Notes: generated by a model from the sequence alone, not told the origin. 64,000 bases of DNA from Salisaeta longa DSM 21114 (GCF_000419585.1 NZ_ATTH01000002.1:1-64000); one strand, 5' to 3'. Counted from the stretch's first letter, positions 1 to 10,100 are shown. Numbers and translations are program-made.

Positions 1-252
1 GCCCTCCCAGCCGCGGAGCGATACCGCGTCGTACATGAGGCCCACCCACACGCCCAGCGCCATCGCGCCAACCATGAGCACCCACAGCTGATAACGCGTC
101 CACCGCCGGGTGGCGTCGAGGCTGCGGCGCGCGGCGGCGCCATCGCCGTTTTGCAGCGCCTCAAGCGGCGGCGCACCCAGCAGCGCTTTCGCATCGGGCG
201 TGTCGAGCATACGCAGCGCGCGCCGGTAAGGGGACGGAAGGGATTCGTTCAT
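1..252 (-). CDS. Partial membrane protein (3' end beyond the window)
   Basis: Reading leftward from an ATG at 250-252, the frame stays open to the window edge and gives the first 84 residues of a protein. The first ~50 residues are polar and Arg-rich (MNESLPSPYRRAL at the start). A hydrophobic segment follows at about residues 55-76 (QLWVLMVGAMALGVWVGLMY), a probable transmembrane helix. I do not recognise the family. The frame is supported by its uninterrupted length and the clean soluble-then-membrane organisation. It is divergent from the permease at 467, so 253-466 should carry both promoters. Confidence 0.55.
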   Translation of the reverse strand, partial: MNESLPSPYRRALRMLDTPDAKALLGAPPLEALQNGDGAAARRSLDATRRWTRYQLWVLMVGAMALGVWVGLMYDAVSLRGWEG

Positions 253-466
253 GCTTGGGGCAATCATGGAGGCAACACACGACAGCTGCGCGCAATATCG
301 CGGGCAACACGAACGCCCAACGCACCACGCCCCTCCTTGTTCAAGACGAATTTATGCTTCACGTCGCGTGCAACTTCAGAAAATGTAACAGCATCGTCTT
401 GCATTCGTCGCCGGGTTCTGTCACCTTGCTACGGTTCTTCTTCAGCAACGAAATAGCATCTCCCCC

Positions 467-1798
467 ATGGCAGACGGACAGCTCGGACGCTTCTCGTGCG
501 TGTCAATGGCTCTAGGCGGTATGATTGGCGGCGGCATCTTTGCCGTCCTCGGCGTGGTCGCGCAGATTGTGCACGGCGCCACGTGGTTCGCGTTTGTCCT
601 GGCTGGCGGGGTGGCCCTGTGTGCGGGGTACTCCTTCAATCGCTTGAATCGGTGGACCGACGCGGGCGGCGGCTCGGTGACCTTCGTGCAGCAGTTCACC
701 GGCTCGTCGACCCTCGCGGGCATGACCGGCTGGACGCTCCTCGTGGGCTACGTCGGCTCGATGGCCATGTATGCCTACGCATTTGGGAGCTTTGCGGTGG
801 GGCTCAACTTCATCCCCGATGTTTTCTTTGGCCTCCCAGCACGTCCTTTCGTCTCGGTGGGCGCCATTGCCGGGTTTGTGGGCCTCAACCTGCTGGGCGC
901 GCAATCAACCGGCACCGCCGAGAACGTACTGGTGGGCGTTAAACTGGCCATTTTAGCGGCCTTCGGTCTGGGCGGCCTCTACTACGGCGCAACGCACGAC
1001 GCGCTGGTGGCCGGATGGGACCGTGTGGTGTCGTTTGGTCCGATCATGGCTGCGGCCATCTCGTTTGTCGCGTTTCAAGGGTGGCAGCTCTTGTACTACG
1101 ATCAGGAGAGCATCCGAGACGCGGTGGATACGATCCGGTCGGCGGTGTACATTGCCATTCCGGTGGCGGTGGCGCTCTACGTCATTGTGGCGATTACCAC
1201 GGTGAGCCTTGCCCCCATGGATGTGATTCGACACCACCCGGAGCGCGCGCTGGCGGTGGCGGCTGATCCCTTTATTCCCTACGGCATCCTGATTATCTCC
1301 ATCGCGGCCCTCTTTTCTACCGGCAGCGCCATCAACGCCACGCTCTTTAGCACCGGCTACTTTGCCAAGTCTATGATTGCCAACGACTTGCTGCCCGACC
1401 GCGTGGGCCAATCAAGCACGAAGGGCCTGCCGCGCCGCACCGTCCTTCTCCTCGGCGGCGTCACGGCGGCATTCACGCTGTACGGCAGCCTCAACGCCAT
1501 CACGTCGTTTGCGTCGCTCGCGTTCATCGTGGTGTTTGGAAGCATGTGCGTGCTGGCATTTCGTGAGCGCGCCGCGCGCGACATCCAGCCGGCGTGGCCG
1601 CTGATTGGGGCCGTGGGCGCTTTTGCCTTCTTCGTGCTCATGTTCTGGCACCTGTACCGGGCCGAGCGCGCCACCTTCTTTGCTGTGCTGGGTATTGCAG
1701 CGGCTGTCATCGCGGTTGAGCTGTTGTACTTCGAGCGCTCGTACCTCGTGGAGGAAGCCGCCGTCGCCGAATCCTGGATCACCCCCGACGACGCATAG
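467..1798 (+). CDS. APC-superfamily amino acid permease
   Basis: A 443-residue integral membrane protein with about 12 hydrophobic segments along its whole length. The N-terminal GGMIGGGIFAVLG (residues 17-29) is the glycine-rich helix-1 signature of the amino acid/polyamine/organocation (APC) superfamily, where the substrate backbone is bound. The family imports amino acids or related amines by proton symport or exchange; the substrate cannot be told from sequence. The ATG at 467 is placed so that the signature lies close to the N-terminus, as usual. The gene converges on the AsmA-like gene at 1860 with only ~60 bp between. It has no obvious operon partner. Confidence 0.85.
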   Translation: MADGQLGRFSCVSMALGGMIGGGIFAVLGVVAQIVHGATWFAFVLAGGVALCAGYSFNRLNRWTDAGGGSVTFVQQFTGSSTLAGMTGWTLLVGYVGSMAMYAYAFGSFAVGLNFIPDVFFGLPARPFVSVGAIAGFVGLNLLGAQSTGTAENVLVGVKLAILAAFGLGGLYYGATHDALVAGWDRVVSFGPIMAAAISFVAFQGWQLLYYDQESIRDAVDTIRSAVYIAIPVAVALYVIVAITTVSLAPMDVIRHHPERALAVAADPFIPYGILIISIAALFSTGSAINATLFSTGYFAKSMIANDLLPDRVGQSSTKGLPRRTVLLLGGVTAAFTLYGSLNAITSFASLAFIVVFGSMCVLAFRERAARDIQPAWPLIGAVGAFAFFVLMFWHLYRAERATFFAVLGIAAAVIAVELLYFERSYLVEEAAVAESWITPDDA

Positions 1799-1859
1799 CA
1801 CGCCTTTTCGCTTTCGACCCGGCCGCGCGCCGTGACAGGCCCCACGCAGCAAGCCGTGC

Positions 1860-4475
1860 TCAGCGGTTGTTGTTGAACAGGCCGCGAATGAGCCCACCCG
1901 CGTCGCGCGCGAGATCCTGCAGCGCCTGCTTGAACGCGTCGGTATCGACGGCGGGCTGCGGATTGGATACCGTACCGCCCATGCGCACCGTCACCTCCAC
2001 GGTCTTATCTTTCCCCGACAACCGGCCCAGCAAGCCGCTCAGACCGCTTCCGCCCAGTCCCGCAAGCTTCGAGCCCTCAATCATGGACGTAGGCACCTGC
2101 ATCGTAAACCGTAGGTCCAGCTGCCCGCCCAAGCCCATTGCGCCCGACACGCTGCTCTGGATGCGATTGTTTTGCAGCGCCCAGTCGTCAATCTGCAGGG
2201 CGCCGTTCCGGATCGTAAACGAGCCGCCCAGCCGCTTGAAGTCGGTAAACGACGGCACCTGAAAGCCCAACGCCTCTGTAAGCGCGCCCACCACGCCAAA
2301 GTTGCGGTCGAGCCCGCCACTTACAACGATGGAGCGCCCGTCGGCGCGCAGGGCATTAGGATTCGGCAGGAGGCCGCTCCCTAGTCCCGAACCGCCGGTC
2401 ATGTTGAGGTCGAGCGTTCCGGTTACGATACTGCCCAGGCGCGTCCACTCCTTCAAAAACGCACCGGCCTGCGCATCTTTCAGTTGGATGTCGTAGCTAA
2501 GCGCCGTAGCCGGGGCCGGAGCAAACGATACCGCCGCAGCGCCCCCCGCGGACGAGGCAGCGGCCACGAGCGGCGCCGTTCCCGTCAGCCGCGCCGCGGC
2601 CTGCGTCGCCGCCGGGGTCTGATCGAGCGTCATGCCGCCCGCAAGCTGCCCGCCATACGTTTGGCCCGACAGGTTGCGGATGGCCATGCGGCGGTTGCCT
2701 GCACGAATGTCCATCGACAAGTTTTCGAAGCGCTGCGGCTCGTTCAGCAGCACCCCAAGCGCCACCGATCCGTTCACCGTCATCTCGGGGAGCGTCACGT
2801 CGCCGTACTGCTCCCGCGCGATGGCCGCGGGGTCGCGCCCGTTGATTTTGGCGCCGGCCAGTTGCGCCGTAAACAGGTCGGCATACGTCGGCGGATCGCT
2901 CTCCTTAGGCTCCGGCAGCAGCTCCACAAGATCGAGCCGCTCCGAACGCAGCGCAAATGTCGTATTCAGGGCCGGATTGCGTTCGGCGAACGCTGCTTCT
3001 ATCGGCAGCAGCTGCCGCACCTCGGCGCTAAGCGTCATCGACTGATCGCCGGAGCGCAGCGGCAGATCGGAAAATTGCAGGCCGGTGCCGGTAAACCGAA
3101 CCGTCCCCTCCGGAATCTCCAAGGGGTGGCGGAGGGCGGTGGTAGGGTAACGGATTTGGTTGAGCGCGAGGGTGCCCGTCAGGCGCCCGCTGCCGGGATC
3201 GGTGGCCGGCCCGGCGAACGTGAGGTCGTAGGTTGCATTGCCCGCGATGTCTGTAGACGTTTCGCTCAGTGACGCGAGCGCCGCCAGGTTCGCCCCGCCC
3301 GACAGCGCGGCCCGCAGGCGCGGCGTGTCGGTACGCAGGTGATGCGCGGCGAGGGTGCCCCGCAGCGGTTCGTTTAGGAGTTGCCCGCGCATCGAGCGCA
3401 CGGCCATCGTGTCGAGCGACAGCGCCACGTCGGCCGTTAAACCACGCAGCACCGCGGTCTCCTGATAATCGACGCCAATGTCGCGCAACTGTCCGGCCGC
3501 GCGGAGGCGTAGGACGTCGAGCGAATCGAGCGGACCCACGAGCGAGCCGTCGAGCGTGAGCGCGCCCCGTGGCTGCACGTCCTGAAGCATCTTGGGCGGA
3601 AGCAGCGCCGCGAGCTGCGAGAGGTCGGCCTGGGTGACAGCAAACGAGAGGTCCGCCACCGGTCCGGCATTGATCCGGCGCAGGCTGCCCTTGGTGGAGA
3701 GCGTAAGCGGCGGCGTTTGGATGTCGAGGCGGCGCACGCCAATCCGCGCACTGTCGAGGGCCGCGCGCACGTCGTACGCAATGCGGGCCTGACGCAGCGC
3801 GAGGGTGTCGGAGGACGTCTCGGGCAGCACCGCCTGCAACGCTGCGATGCGCACCGTGCCCGTGCTGGCAACCGCCGATCCGGCCGTAGACGCCTGCAGC
3901 TGCGCACCAAACGCAAGCCGTGCCGATTGCCCGGTGGCGCGGTCGGTATACAGCAGCTCCGCATCTTCGATACGGAAATCTTCCACCACAAGGGATGGCG
4001 CGCCACCGCCGCCCGACGCTGCCGCGCTGGTATCGGACGCCGCCGTGAGCGCGTCGATGTTCGAACGTCCACTCTCTGCCACGATGTAGCGCACCACCGG
4101 CGCGACAAGCACCACCGACGTCGGCCGGATGGTTCCCGAAAACAGCGGCCACAGCGCCACCTCCACCCGCAGCGCCTGCAGGTGCATCATGGGCGCCGCA
4201 CCAAAGCCCTCCGGGTTGGCAATGCGCACGTCTTCCGCGCGCACCGCGGGCCAGGGCAAGACCTGGAGCTCGATGGAACCGAGCTGTACCGGCTGCCCCA
4301 CTGCTGCTTCGAGGGGCGGCTCAACCGCTTTGCGCAACGTGCTGGAGGGCACCAACTGCGGAATCAGCCAGGCGCTCGCGAGGAGCACGATCACCAAGCC
4401 GGCTACCGGCACGCCCACCCAACGGAGCAGGCGGCGCGTGCGTGAAGGAGGCGACGAAGCAGAGTCGGCGGTCAT
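1860..4475 (-). CDS. AsmA-like outer-membrane biogenesis protein
   Basis: An 871-residue protein with one N-terminal membrane helix (about residues 15-38, VGVPVAGLVIVLLASAWLIP) followed by a long periplasmic part. The organisation and the 'PSSTLRKAVEPPLEAAVGQPV' style start match AsmA-family proteins, and the C-terminal third (FGVVGALTEALGFQVPSFTDF... with IRNGALQIDDWALQNN) resembles the AsmA C-terminal domain. Family members are anchored in the inner membrane; many are thought to be bridge-like proteins that carry phospholipid to the outer membrane. Alternating beta-strand-like stretches through the middle agree with that. The gene is single, and the ATG at 4473-4475 precedes the basic stretch and helix. 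Confidence 0.8.
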   Translation of the reverse strand: MTADSASSPPSRTRRLLRWVGVPVAGLVIVLLASAWLIPQLVPSSTLRKAVEPPLEAAVGQPVQLGSIELQVLPWPAVRAEDVRIANPEGFGAAPMMHLQALRVEVALWPLFSGTIRPTSVVLVAPVVRYIVAESGRSNIDALTAASDTSAAASGGGGAPSLVVEDFRIEDAELLYTDRATGQSARLAFGAQLQASTAGSAVASTGTVRIAALQAVLPETSSDTLALRQARIAYDVRAALDSARIGVRRLDIQTPPLTLSTKGSLRRINAGPVADLSFAVTQADLSQLAALLPPKMLQDVQPRGALTLDGSLVGPLDSLDVLRLRAAGQLRDIGVDYQETAVLRGLTADVALSLDTMAVRSMRGQLLNEPLRGTLAAHHLRTDTPRLRAALSGGANLAALASLSETSTDIAGNATYDLTFAGPATDPGSGRLTGTLALNQIRYPTTALRHPLEIPEGTVRFTGTGLQFSDLPLRSGDQSMTLSAEVRQLLPIEAAFAERNPALNTTFALRSERLDLVELLPEPKESDPPTYADLFTAQLAGAKINGRDPAAIAREQYGDVTLPEMTVNGSVALGVLLNEPQRFENLSMDIRAGNRRMAIRNLSGQTYGGQLAGGMTLDQTPAATQAAARLTGTAPLVAAASSAGGAAAVSFAPAPATALSYDIQLKDAQAGAFLKEWTRLGSIVTGTLDLNMTGGSGLGSGLLPNPNALRADGRSIVVSGGLDRNFGVVGALTEALGFQVPSFTDFKRLGGSFTIRNGALQIDDWALQNNRIQSSVSGAMGLGGQLDLRFTMQVPTSMIEGSKLAGLGGSGLSGLLGRLSGKDKTVEVTVRMGGTVSNPQPAVDTDAFKQALQDLARDAGGLIRGLFNNNR

Positions 4476-4683
4476 AACAGCACGTCATTAAGGAAGAGGC
4501 GATGCACAACAGGTGGTAACGCGGCCCGCCCGAAGGGTTCTGATGCCCGCGTTGCAACCGTTGAAGGCCGGTGCATTGGAATTTTTGGACAGCCCACGCC
4601 TCTCCAGGAGACCGGCGTTCGCTTGCTGCGTATAACGTGCTTCACGTCGTGCATCTCGCGCGGCGCAACCTAACGAGAAAACT

Positions 4684-4965
4684 ATGGCTGCAGCATCGGT
4701 TCAGATTACACAAGACGCCGCCGCGTCGCGCTTTGAGGCCCAGCTGGGGTCCTCGACAGCCACCTTGCATTACATTGAAGCCCCCTCCAGCATTGTCCTG
4801 TCGCAACTCGACGTGCCACACGGACTTACCGGGCGTGGCATCGACGCCGCGCTGATTCACGCGGCCCTCGCGTACGCGCGCGCGAATGATTTAAAGGTCA
4901 CACCGGCGTGTCCCTTCATCATCGAGTACTTACGCGAACACCCGGCGTACGATGGGCTTCTTTGA
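4684..4965 (+). CDS. Small GNAT-family (YjdJ/NATD1-like) acetyltransferase
   Basis: A 93-residue protein that fits the small single-domain N-acetyltransferase family (COG2388 type). Evidence is the segment with GRGIDAALIHAALAYARAND (residues ~49-68, equivalent to the acetyl-CoA pyrophosphate-binding G/A loop) and the C-terminal PACPFIIEYLREHPAYDGLL, which closely matches the 'CPFVxxyIxxHPEY' ending of that family. These proteins are short because they lack the N-terminal half of a full GNAT fold. The natural substrate is unknown. The ATG at 4684 is the only one consistent with family length. It stands alone just before the tRNA-Asp gene on the other strand. Confidence 0.8.
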   Translation: MAAASVQITQDAAASRFEAQLGSSTATLHYIEAPSSIVLSQLDVPHGLTGRGIDAALIHAALAYARANDLKVTPACPFIIEYLREHPAYDGLL

Positions 4966-5040
4966 GCGTCGGTAGGCAGAGCAAACGCCCGGAGGCGCGC
5001 GGCCCACGGGCGTTTCAAGCAACATCAACGATGGTGGAGG

Positions 5041-5114
5041 CGGTCCGGACGGGACTCGAACCCGCGACCTCTGCCGTGACAGGGCAGCATTCTAACCAAC
5101 TGAACTACCGGACC
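5041..5114 (-). tRNA. tRNA-Asp (GTC)
   Basis: The complement folds as a complete 74-nt cloverleaf. The acceptor is GGTCCGG/CCGGACC (7 perfect pairs) with discriminator G. The D arm starts GTTC, the anticodon stem is CTGCC/GGCAG around loop CTGTCAC (anticodon GTC), and the T arm GCGGG-TTCGAGT-CCCGT is canonical. CCA is not encoded: CCTC follows the discriminator. The 5' G, the discriminator G and the GTC anticodon are all as expected for aspartate. Confidence 0.97.
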
Positions 5115-5430
5115 GTGTCCCCGGATAATCATCTGCTCCGGGTCAAGTTGGAAGGATCAACCGGTCATCGGTTCCATCGGCTTCTATGAACACTAAGTGC
5201 AACAGTGGAAATGCGCCGCGGCCGTACCGTCAACGACCGCCCGCATCCATCTTCACTGGGTCTTGCTACAGCGCGCGCCGTTTCTTCGTGACCTGCGCCG
5301 CTTGGGTGCGAACTATTGACGGCGACGCGGGTGTAGTAGGCTACACTACATCAAGTACTCACTTCTGATGATTGTGCCGCGTGGCTCACGCCCGTCCATC
5401 ACTCATCAGAATGCAAGACACAACAGCATT
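5115..5430 (+). promoter_or_regulatory. Upstream region and probable long 5' leader of the cold-shock gene
   Basis: About 316 bp without a credible gene. A TTGACG at 5316-5321 is a possible -35 element. The inverted repeat GTGTAG-TAGG-CTACAC (5331-5346) lies where the -10 and start site would be; TACACT at 5342-5347 is a possible but poorly spaced -10. If transcription starts near 5350, the leader is about 80 nt, in line with the long structured leaders of cspA-type mRNAs. The promoter assignment is weak. Confidence 0.25.
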
Positions 5431-5634
5431 ATGGAGACCGGAACCGTGAAGTGGTTCAGCGCCGAGAAGGGCTTTGGATTCATCGCCCCAAGCAACGGCA
5501 CGAAAGACGTATTTGTTCATCAGAGTAATGTCCGCGGATGGGACGCCGACCTCAAGGAAGGCGACCAGGTCGAATTCGAGGTCGAAGAGACCCCGAAGGG
5601 CCTGAGCGCCATCAATGTGGATCTGGCGGCCTAG
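5431..5634 (+). CDS. Cold-shock protein (CspA family)
   Basis: A 67-residue single cold-shock domain. [18 protein letters not shown] carries RNP1 (KGFGFI) and DVFVHQS carries RNP2 (VFVH), the two aromatic nucleic-acid-binding motifs. The C-terminus [20 protein letters not shown] is canonical. Such proteins bind single-stranded RNA/DNA and melt RNA secondary structure in the cytoplasm. An in-frame upstream ATG (5368) would add 21 residues unlike any family member, so the ATG at 5431 is preferred. No Shine-Dalgarno is visible. A rho-independent terminator follows at 5693. Confidence 0.95.
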   Translation: METGTVKWFSAEKGFGFIAPSNGTKDVFVHQSNVRGWDADLKEGDQVEFEVEETPKGLSAINVDLAA

Positions 5635-5660
5635 CGCCCCGTTCCCGCGGATGATTACCG

Positions 5661-5679
5661 TGCAGGCCTCGCGCCTGCA
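5661..5679 (+). other. Hairpin in the 3' UTR of the cold-shock gene
   Basis: A perfect 7-bp inverted repeat (TGCAGGC at 5661-5667, GCCTGCA at 5673-5679) with a 5-nt loop, between the csp stop codon and its terminator. It has no U-run, so it is not itself a terminator; it may protect the transcript 3' end. Confidence 0.4.
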
Positions 5680-5692
5680 ACCAATTAGCAGA

Positions 5693-5721
5693 AAGCCTGT
5701 CCCCACAAGGACGGGCTTTTT
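5693..5721 (+). terminator. Rho-independent terminator after the cold-shock gene
   Basis: A 10-bp stem, AAGCCTGTCC (5693-5702) with GGACGGGCTT (5709-5718), containing one G-T pair, a 6-nt loop, and a T5 run finishing at 5721. It closes the cold-shock transcript. Confidence 0.85.
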
Positions 5722-5827
5722 GCGTTTGTAACAGGCCGCTGCGCTTCGCAACATACGTTACGCATGCCCTGCAGTTGTGTCTTGGAAATGTGTCATCGGG
5801 TTTCCATGCTATGCTCCGTTACAGCTT

Positions 5828-6025
5828 ATGGCGCACCGCGTATCCATCAATCCGCAAACGCTCCGCGCACTGGCGTTAGATGCCGAGGTCCGGCGCCTGG
5901 CCCTTCAGGCCCGCCAGCTCGACGCGCTCTCGGGGGCAAACGAGTACGCACAGGCCTGCCGTGGGGAACGCCTCACCGCCAAACCGTTGTTGTGGAAGCA
6001 GATGGCATCAACCGTCTGGAACTAA
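5828..6025 (+). CDS. Small hypothetical protein (65 aa)
   Basis: A short reading frame beginning [29 protein letters not shown] and ending [12 protein letters not shown]. It is rich in Ala, Leu and Arg, is predicted helical, and has no Cys or membrane segment. I do not recognise it. It lies between the csp terminator and the CPXCG gene on the same strand. Support is only the open frame and plausible composition; in-frame upstream extension to 5777 is possible but less protein-like. Confidence 0.35.
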   Translation: MAHRVSINPQTLRALALDAEVRRLALQARQLDALSGANEYAQACRGERLTAKPLLWKQMASTVWN

Positions 6026-6129
6026 ACGTGTCGCCTCATGCCTCATCCGGAACGACGTACCGCCCCTCTTCCTTTTCACCTCTAGCACGCGGCCCTGCGG
6101 CACGGAGCACAGCGCAAATCGTCTGCAAC

Positions 6130-6327
6130 ATGCAACGAGCTATGGATCTGATCGAGCACACCTTCACGTGCCCTTACTGCTGGGAGCCCATCTCGATGCT
6201 CGTCGATCCATCGGTCCGATCGCAGACGTACGTTGAAGATTGCGAGGTGTGCTGCCGGCCGATTCGGCTGCAGGTAGAAGCGCGCCGCGGTGCACTCGTT
6301 CGGTTTACAGCAGAACGTGCGCAGTGA
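6130..6327 (+). CDS. CPXCG-motif cysteine-rich small protein
   Basis: A 65-residue protein with two cysteine pairs: CPYC (residues 14-17) and, after [16 protein letters not shown] (38-41). This is the pattern of the small CPXCG-motif family (Pfam PF14255), a putative zinc-ribbon fold of unknown function. The body after the second knuckle ([21 protein letters not shown]) also fits the family. ATG at 6130 or 6142 are both possible starts; the family core begins just after the second. No operon is evident. The BrnA-like gene converges on it with ~44 bp between. Confidence 0.75.
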   Translation: MQRAMDLIEHTFTCPYCWEPISMLVDPSVRSQTYVEDCEVCCRPIRLQVEARRGALVRFTAERAQ

Positions 6328-6371
6328 GGGCTTCCATAGCCCAGACCTCCACTTTTTAGGCACTATCAGCC

Positions 6372-6701
6372 TTACGTCTCCTCCTCGTGCTCAAAACGCT
6401 TTGAAAGAACAAACGCCTTGAGCACATCATTTATGCGGCGCTGATAGCCCCGGCCGCCCTGCTTGAAGTAGCGGACGATGTCTTCGTCAAGCCGAATCGT
6501 GATACGCTTCTTTTTAGCAGACGGCGTAACCAGTCTTGCGTTACGGAACCAGTCGTCGTCCAGCAGGAACGCATCGGGGGCATTGGCAACCGCCTGATGA
6601 ATATCTTCATCCGTCTGCTGCGCAAGTGCTTCCCAATCCGTCCGGCGTTCCATCGCTTCAAGTTCGTCGGCCGAGACCGTCGTAGTATCTTTCGCTTTCA
6701 T
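6372..6701 (-). CDS. BrnA-like antitoxin without a visible toxin partner
   Basis: A 109-residue protein from the ATG at 6699-6701 (MKAKDTTTVSADELEAME...). The C-terminal part, KKKRITIRLDEDIVRYFKQ then GYQRRINDVLKAFV (about residues 64-100), matches the ribbon-helix-helix DNA-binding end of BrnA antitoxins (PF14384), which autorepress brnTA and neutralise the BrnT ribonuclease. BrnT is normally encoded just upstream, but none of the three frames of 6702-7000 shows a BrnT-like protein. The frame stays open up to an ATG at 6947, adding 82 Arg-rich residues of no recognisable family. That longer start cannot be excluded, because the putative operator lies just before it. Confidence 0.65.
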   Translation of the reverse strand: MKAKDTTTVSADELEAMERRTDWEALAQQTDEDIHQAVANAPDAFLLDDDWFRNARLVTPSAKKKRITIRLDEDIVRYFKQGGRGYQRRINDVLKAFVLSKRFEHEEET

Positions 6702-7104
6702 CTTCCCTGGCTCGTCGTGCTGAAAGGCTCCAACGACGACCGCGAAGTCGGAGGGACGCGATCGACGTTTGAAACTACGCCTCAACACCTCTGACGTGCC
6801 GCGAGAGAGGACACGTTTACGACGATCCGGCTTCTCTATTGTCTTTCTGGGCAGCGGTGCGAGCAGCTCGCACATCATCCCCCGTGCTGGGTGAAGCTCT
6901 GGCGCCGCACCGACTTTCCGGGCCCATTGCGGCAAATCGTAGCGCATAGATCCTAACTTCCGATAAGGGACAGTTATCGGATACTAACCGATAAAGAAGC
7001 AATACCGACTGGGGACCGAGCCGTCTCCAGATTGGTCACTTTCTCCTCTCTACACTTGCTTCAAAACATCAAGAACGATTTCTTGTGTCATGGAGTATTC
7101 TTAA
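6702..7104. other. Region between the BrnA-like gene and the 1028-aa gene
   Basis: About 400 bp with no confident gene. The complement is open from 6947 to 6702 in frame with the BrnA-like gene, but the encoded residues look arbitrary. It contains the CCGATAA operator cluster (6960-6994), and base composition turns AT-richer from about 6950 rightwards. A GGAG at 7092-7095 lies 9 nt before the GTG start at 7105. Confidence 0.4.
6960..6994. promoter_or_regulatory. Three-half-site operator CCGATAA-N7-TTATCGG-N7-CCGATAA
   Basis: Three 7-bp half-sites occur at 6960-6966, 6974-6980 and 6988-6994 in alternating orientation, each separated by exactly 7 bp, so that successive sites are 14 bp apart. 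This regular layout is typical of an operator filled cooperatively by a dimeric repressor. It sits between divergent genes (the BrnA-like gene on the left, the 1028-aa gene on the right). The BrnA-like RHH protein is the natural candidate binder; that is inference. Confidence 0.55.
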
Positions 7105-10100
7105 GTGAGCCTACGAGAGGTTTCCTTACTATTGCCTTTCTCACCTGATGTCCAACCACCAGATATGAACGCTATTCTAGGCCTATCGAATCCGCAATCA
7201 GTCACTACTCTTGCCGAAAGCCTTACCTCCATTGGATATGCAGTGAAATCTATCGTCAGGGCTGACGGCCTCAAAAAAGACACAGAACGAGCAATCATCA
7301 TCTTTGAGGACCTGGTAACTTGGGAAACGTTGCTCAATGAAGTTGAGCAAAAGGGTCCACCCGGGACCGAGCATTTTCCGGTGAGCCGGACGGAAATCCG
7401 CAGTCAACTTTCTACACTTCTCGAATCACTCCACGACAGCCTTCCAACGTCTCTCCAACGTGCACTCCTCAGAGCGACTTATGTTGGAGAGGGATGGACT
7501 GCTGTAGAAAAGACAGGAAGTACACGCGGGCAGACGGACATCTGGGTTGCAGTAAGTGGTCACCGTACCGTTCTGATTGTTGGATCGGAAGTGGAGGAAA
7601 TTCCAGAACCTTTGCAGTGCGAAACGAGTCGGTTCGGTCGAGACGTTTTTCAGGCCGATAATACAAAGGTATTCAAAGGCCACCGTCTACGATCTGCACC
7701 GTTGCGTGAGTTGGCAGCACAAACCGCGCGCGATCCGGAAGACCGGCTTCATGAAGCAGCAAAAGCAATGCTCTTTGAGGAAAATCTCTCATCTGCTGCA
7801 TTTCTTTTATCATTTCTTGCAGACCATTTAGCGTGCAGCTCAACTTCTGATGAGCATGCAAGCGAAAGACAGAAAGCCGTGCAGGTGCTGTACCATGCAG
7901 CACACAGCCAGAGCGACGAAGAATCTTCGTTTCCCATTCCCTATCGTTATGCGGAGGACGATCGCCTCGTTGAACACGGATGGCTTCACAAAACTCTGGA
8001 GATAGACGAGATGCTACTGGCGTGGCTTGAAACGTCCTCTACTTTAACAATTCCATCTACGGGTGAGGAAGTTTCGGGACGCTATCTCTTAACAGACCAA
8101 CGTTCGGCTTTAGTAGCTGTATCAGATAGCGGATATTCCCACGTTCAACACTTTGACGCACATCGTTTGGAGGTGACAGACGTTACAGGAAAAGATACCG
8201 TGACAATTGGAGACGTTAGCTTCCGGACCACCCTAAGCAATGATGTCTTGTACCAAGACCTCGCGGCAGCATCTCAAGTAGACGGTACCGAGCGTGTGTT
8301 TGCAGTGATGCATGCTCTGTGGACTACGTCAGTCATGAAGCAAACGCCTCTGGACAACGCAGGAGCCTTGTCTGGCACCCTCAGGGATGCTCCTCGTTGG
8401 ACGAAGTCTGGGGGAGGACATACCGAATCAGACAAGAAACATCTTCTTCGTCTTGCATCTCACGTTCTTGACGATGGATCTTCCAGCCAGAAGCTGATCG
8501 CCTCGTATGTTCTCCAAGTTATTGCCGAAAGCAGCGATACTGACCTATCCACGCCCGAGCAGAAACACCTGGCTGATGCTTTGAAACGGCATGCGCAGCA
8601 CACCAAAACAGCTCAGTCGCTCACGGAGATGCTCAGTGAATGGCACTTGCCACCAAGTGGCATACAGGCTACATGGCCCGTGGAAGGAGTGTCGAAAGAA
8701 ATTGAAAACTGGCCCGCATGGGCACTGCCGCTGTACCGAGTGCAACACGAAACCGCGCTTCAGCAAACAGATGAGGATGAAGAAGCGATTCTTGTCGATC
8801 TTGACTGGGCCCTGCGCTTAATTGATGCAGGCCATACAGAGGAAGCAATTGATCTTCTAGAAACTCATCTGGATAATCTTCCGGACGAAACACACGAGGA
8901 CCTGCTTCCAGCGCCAGAGGAAGATTTATCAGAAGGCGAGGGAGGACAGCTCTTGCATGTTGCCATACTCGACATGCTGAAAGAAATTCAGGAAGACTAT
9001 AAGATTCCTCGAACGCTACAGCGTCTTGCTGAGCTTCAGCCTCTCCGAAAAGATCGACTCCGCGAGCTTAAGTGCCATGCAGAGCCACGTCTGAAAGAAA
9101 AGACTGTGCACGCGCTGCAATTTCTTGAGGGAGAAGAATCAAAAAAAGCTGACGTAGAACGCAGCGTTAGCGGTACACTGCGTACGGAGGAGTTGGAGAA
9201 GATTCGGCATCCAGCAACCCAGGACGGAGGATTCATGGATAGCCTGAAAGAGATGCTAGCCGAGCAAGAAGAGCCCGATCAAAGTGCAATACGCTCACAG
9301 TGTGAGCGCATCACCGCGGACGCTGGTACCCCACTCGCAGATGCCCTTGCAGATGCCACCTTTGTTCTCGGGATTCCCGGGTTGGAGGTCTTTGTATCGC
9401 GAGGAAAGCACTCTACAGGTATTCGCAGCCTCAGCGATGATCCACCCAGTTTATTGATAGGTGGAGATCACCTTGACCCAAGTAGCGGTGTCTTCCTAAA
9501 AGAAGAACCGCTCCGCTTTGTTATAGGTAGTGAAGCAGCACACATTGCTTTTGACCACGCACGCATCACAGGTCGAGACGTACGACAGGGAATTTGGAAT
9601 AAGCTCCAAGGCGGAGTGGAGCTCGCGCTCGACTTTGTACCAATGCTATCGAAGCTTCCTCAGATACAGAAGCTTTCGAAGAACTCAGCTACGAGAAAAG
9701 CTATTCAGGGGATTAGCAAGTTCGCAGCGCAACGTGATGTCCATCCTAGCCAAGGCTTGTCGGCTTTTACATCAATTGTAGCAAATAAGAAAGAAACCAA
9801 GGCTGTTCTGGATATATTAACTAGTAAAAAATCTATTAAAAACATTAAAAATATTGCAATCGAGGACAAAAATAATAGTAAACGAAGCACCCTTTCTCCT
9901 GACCAAAGAGCTTTGTTAGCGACTTCTCGCGTGATGCAACTTACGGCCGACCGCGCCGGACTATTGCTATGCCACAGCCTAGAAAGTGCTATTGAGGCAA
10001 TGATTGCTCTCGATGAACGATACCATGGTCTGCCTTCCCTTTTCCAGAAATATGGCTTGGTTGAAGTTCTTTCTCGGCGAGATAGTAATGGGAATATTTT

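Noticed and set aside
6702-6947. BrnT toxin upstream of the BrnA-like gene
   Set aside because: No frame shows the BrnT start (FEWD..K...N..KH) or its RxxxxxxARxxxxxER ending.
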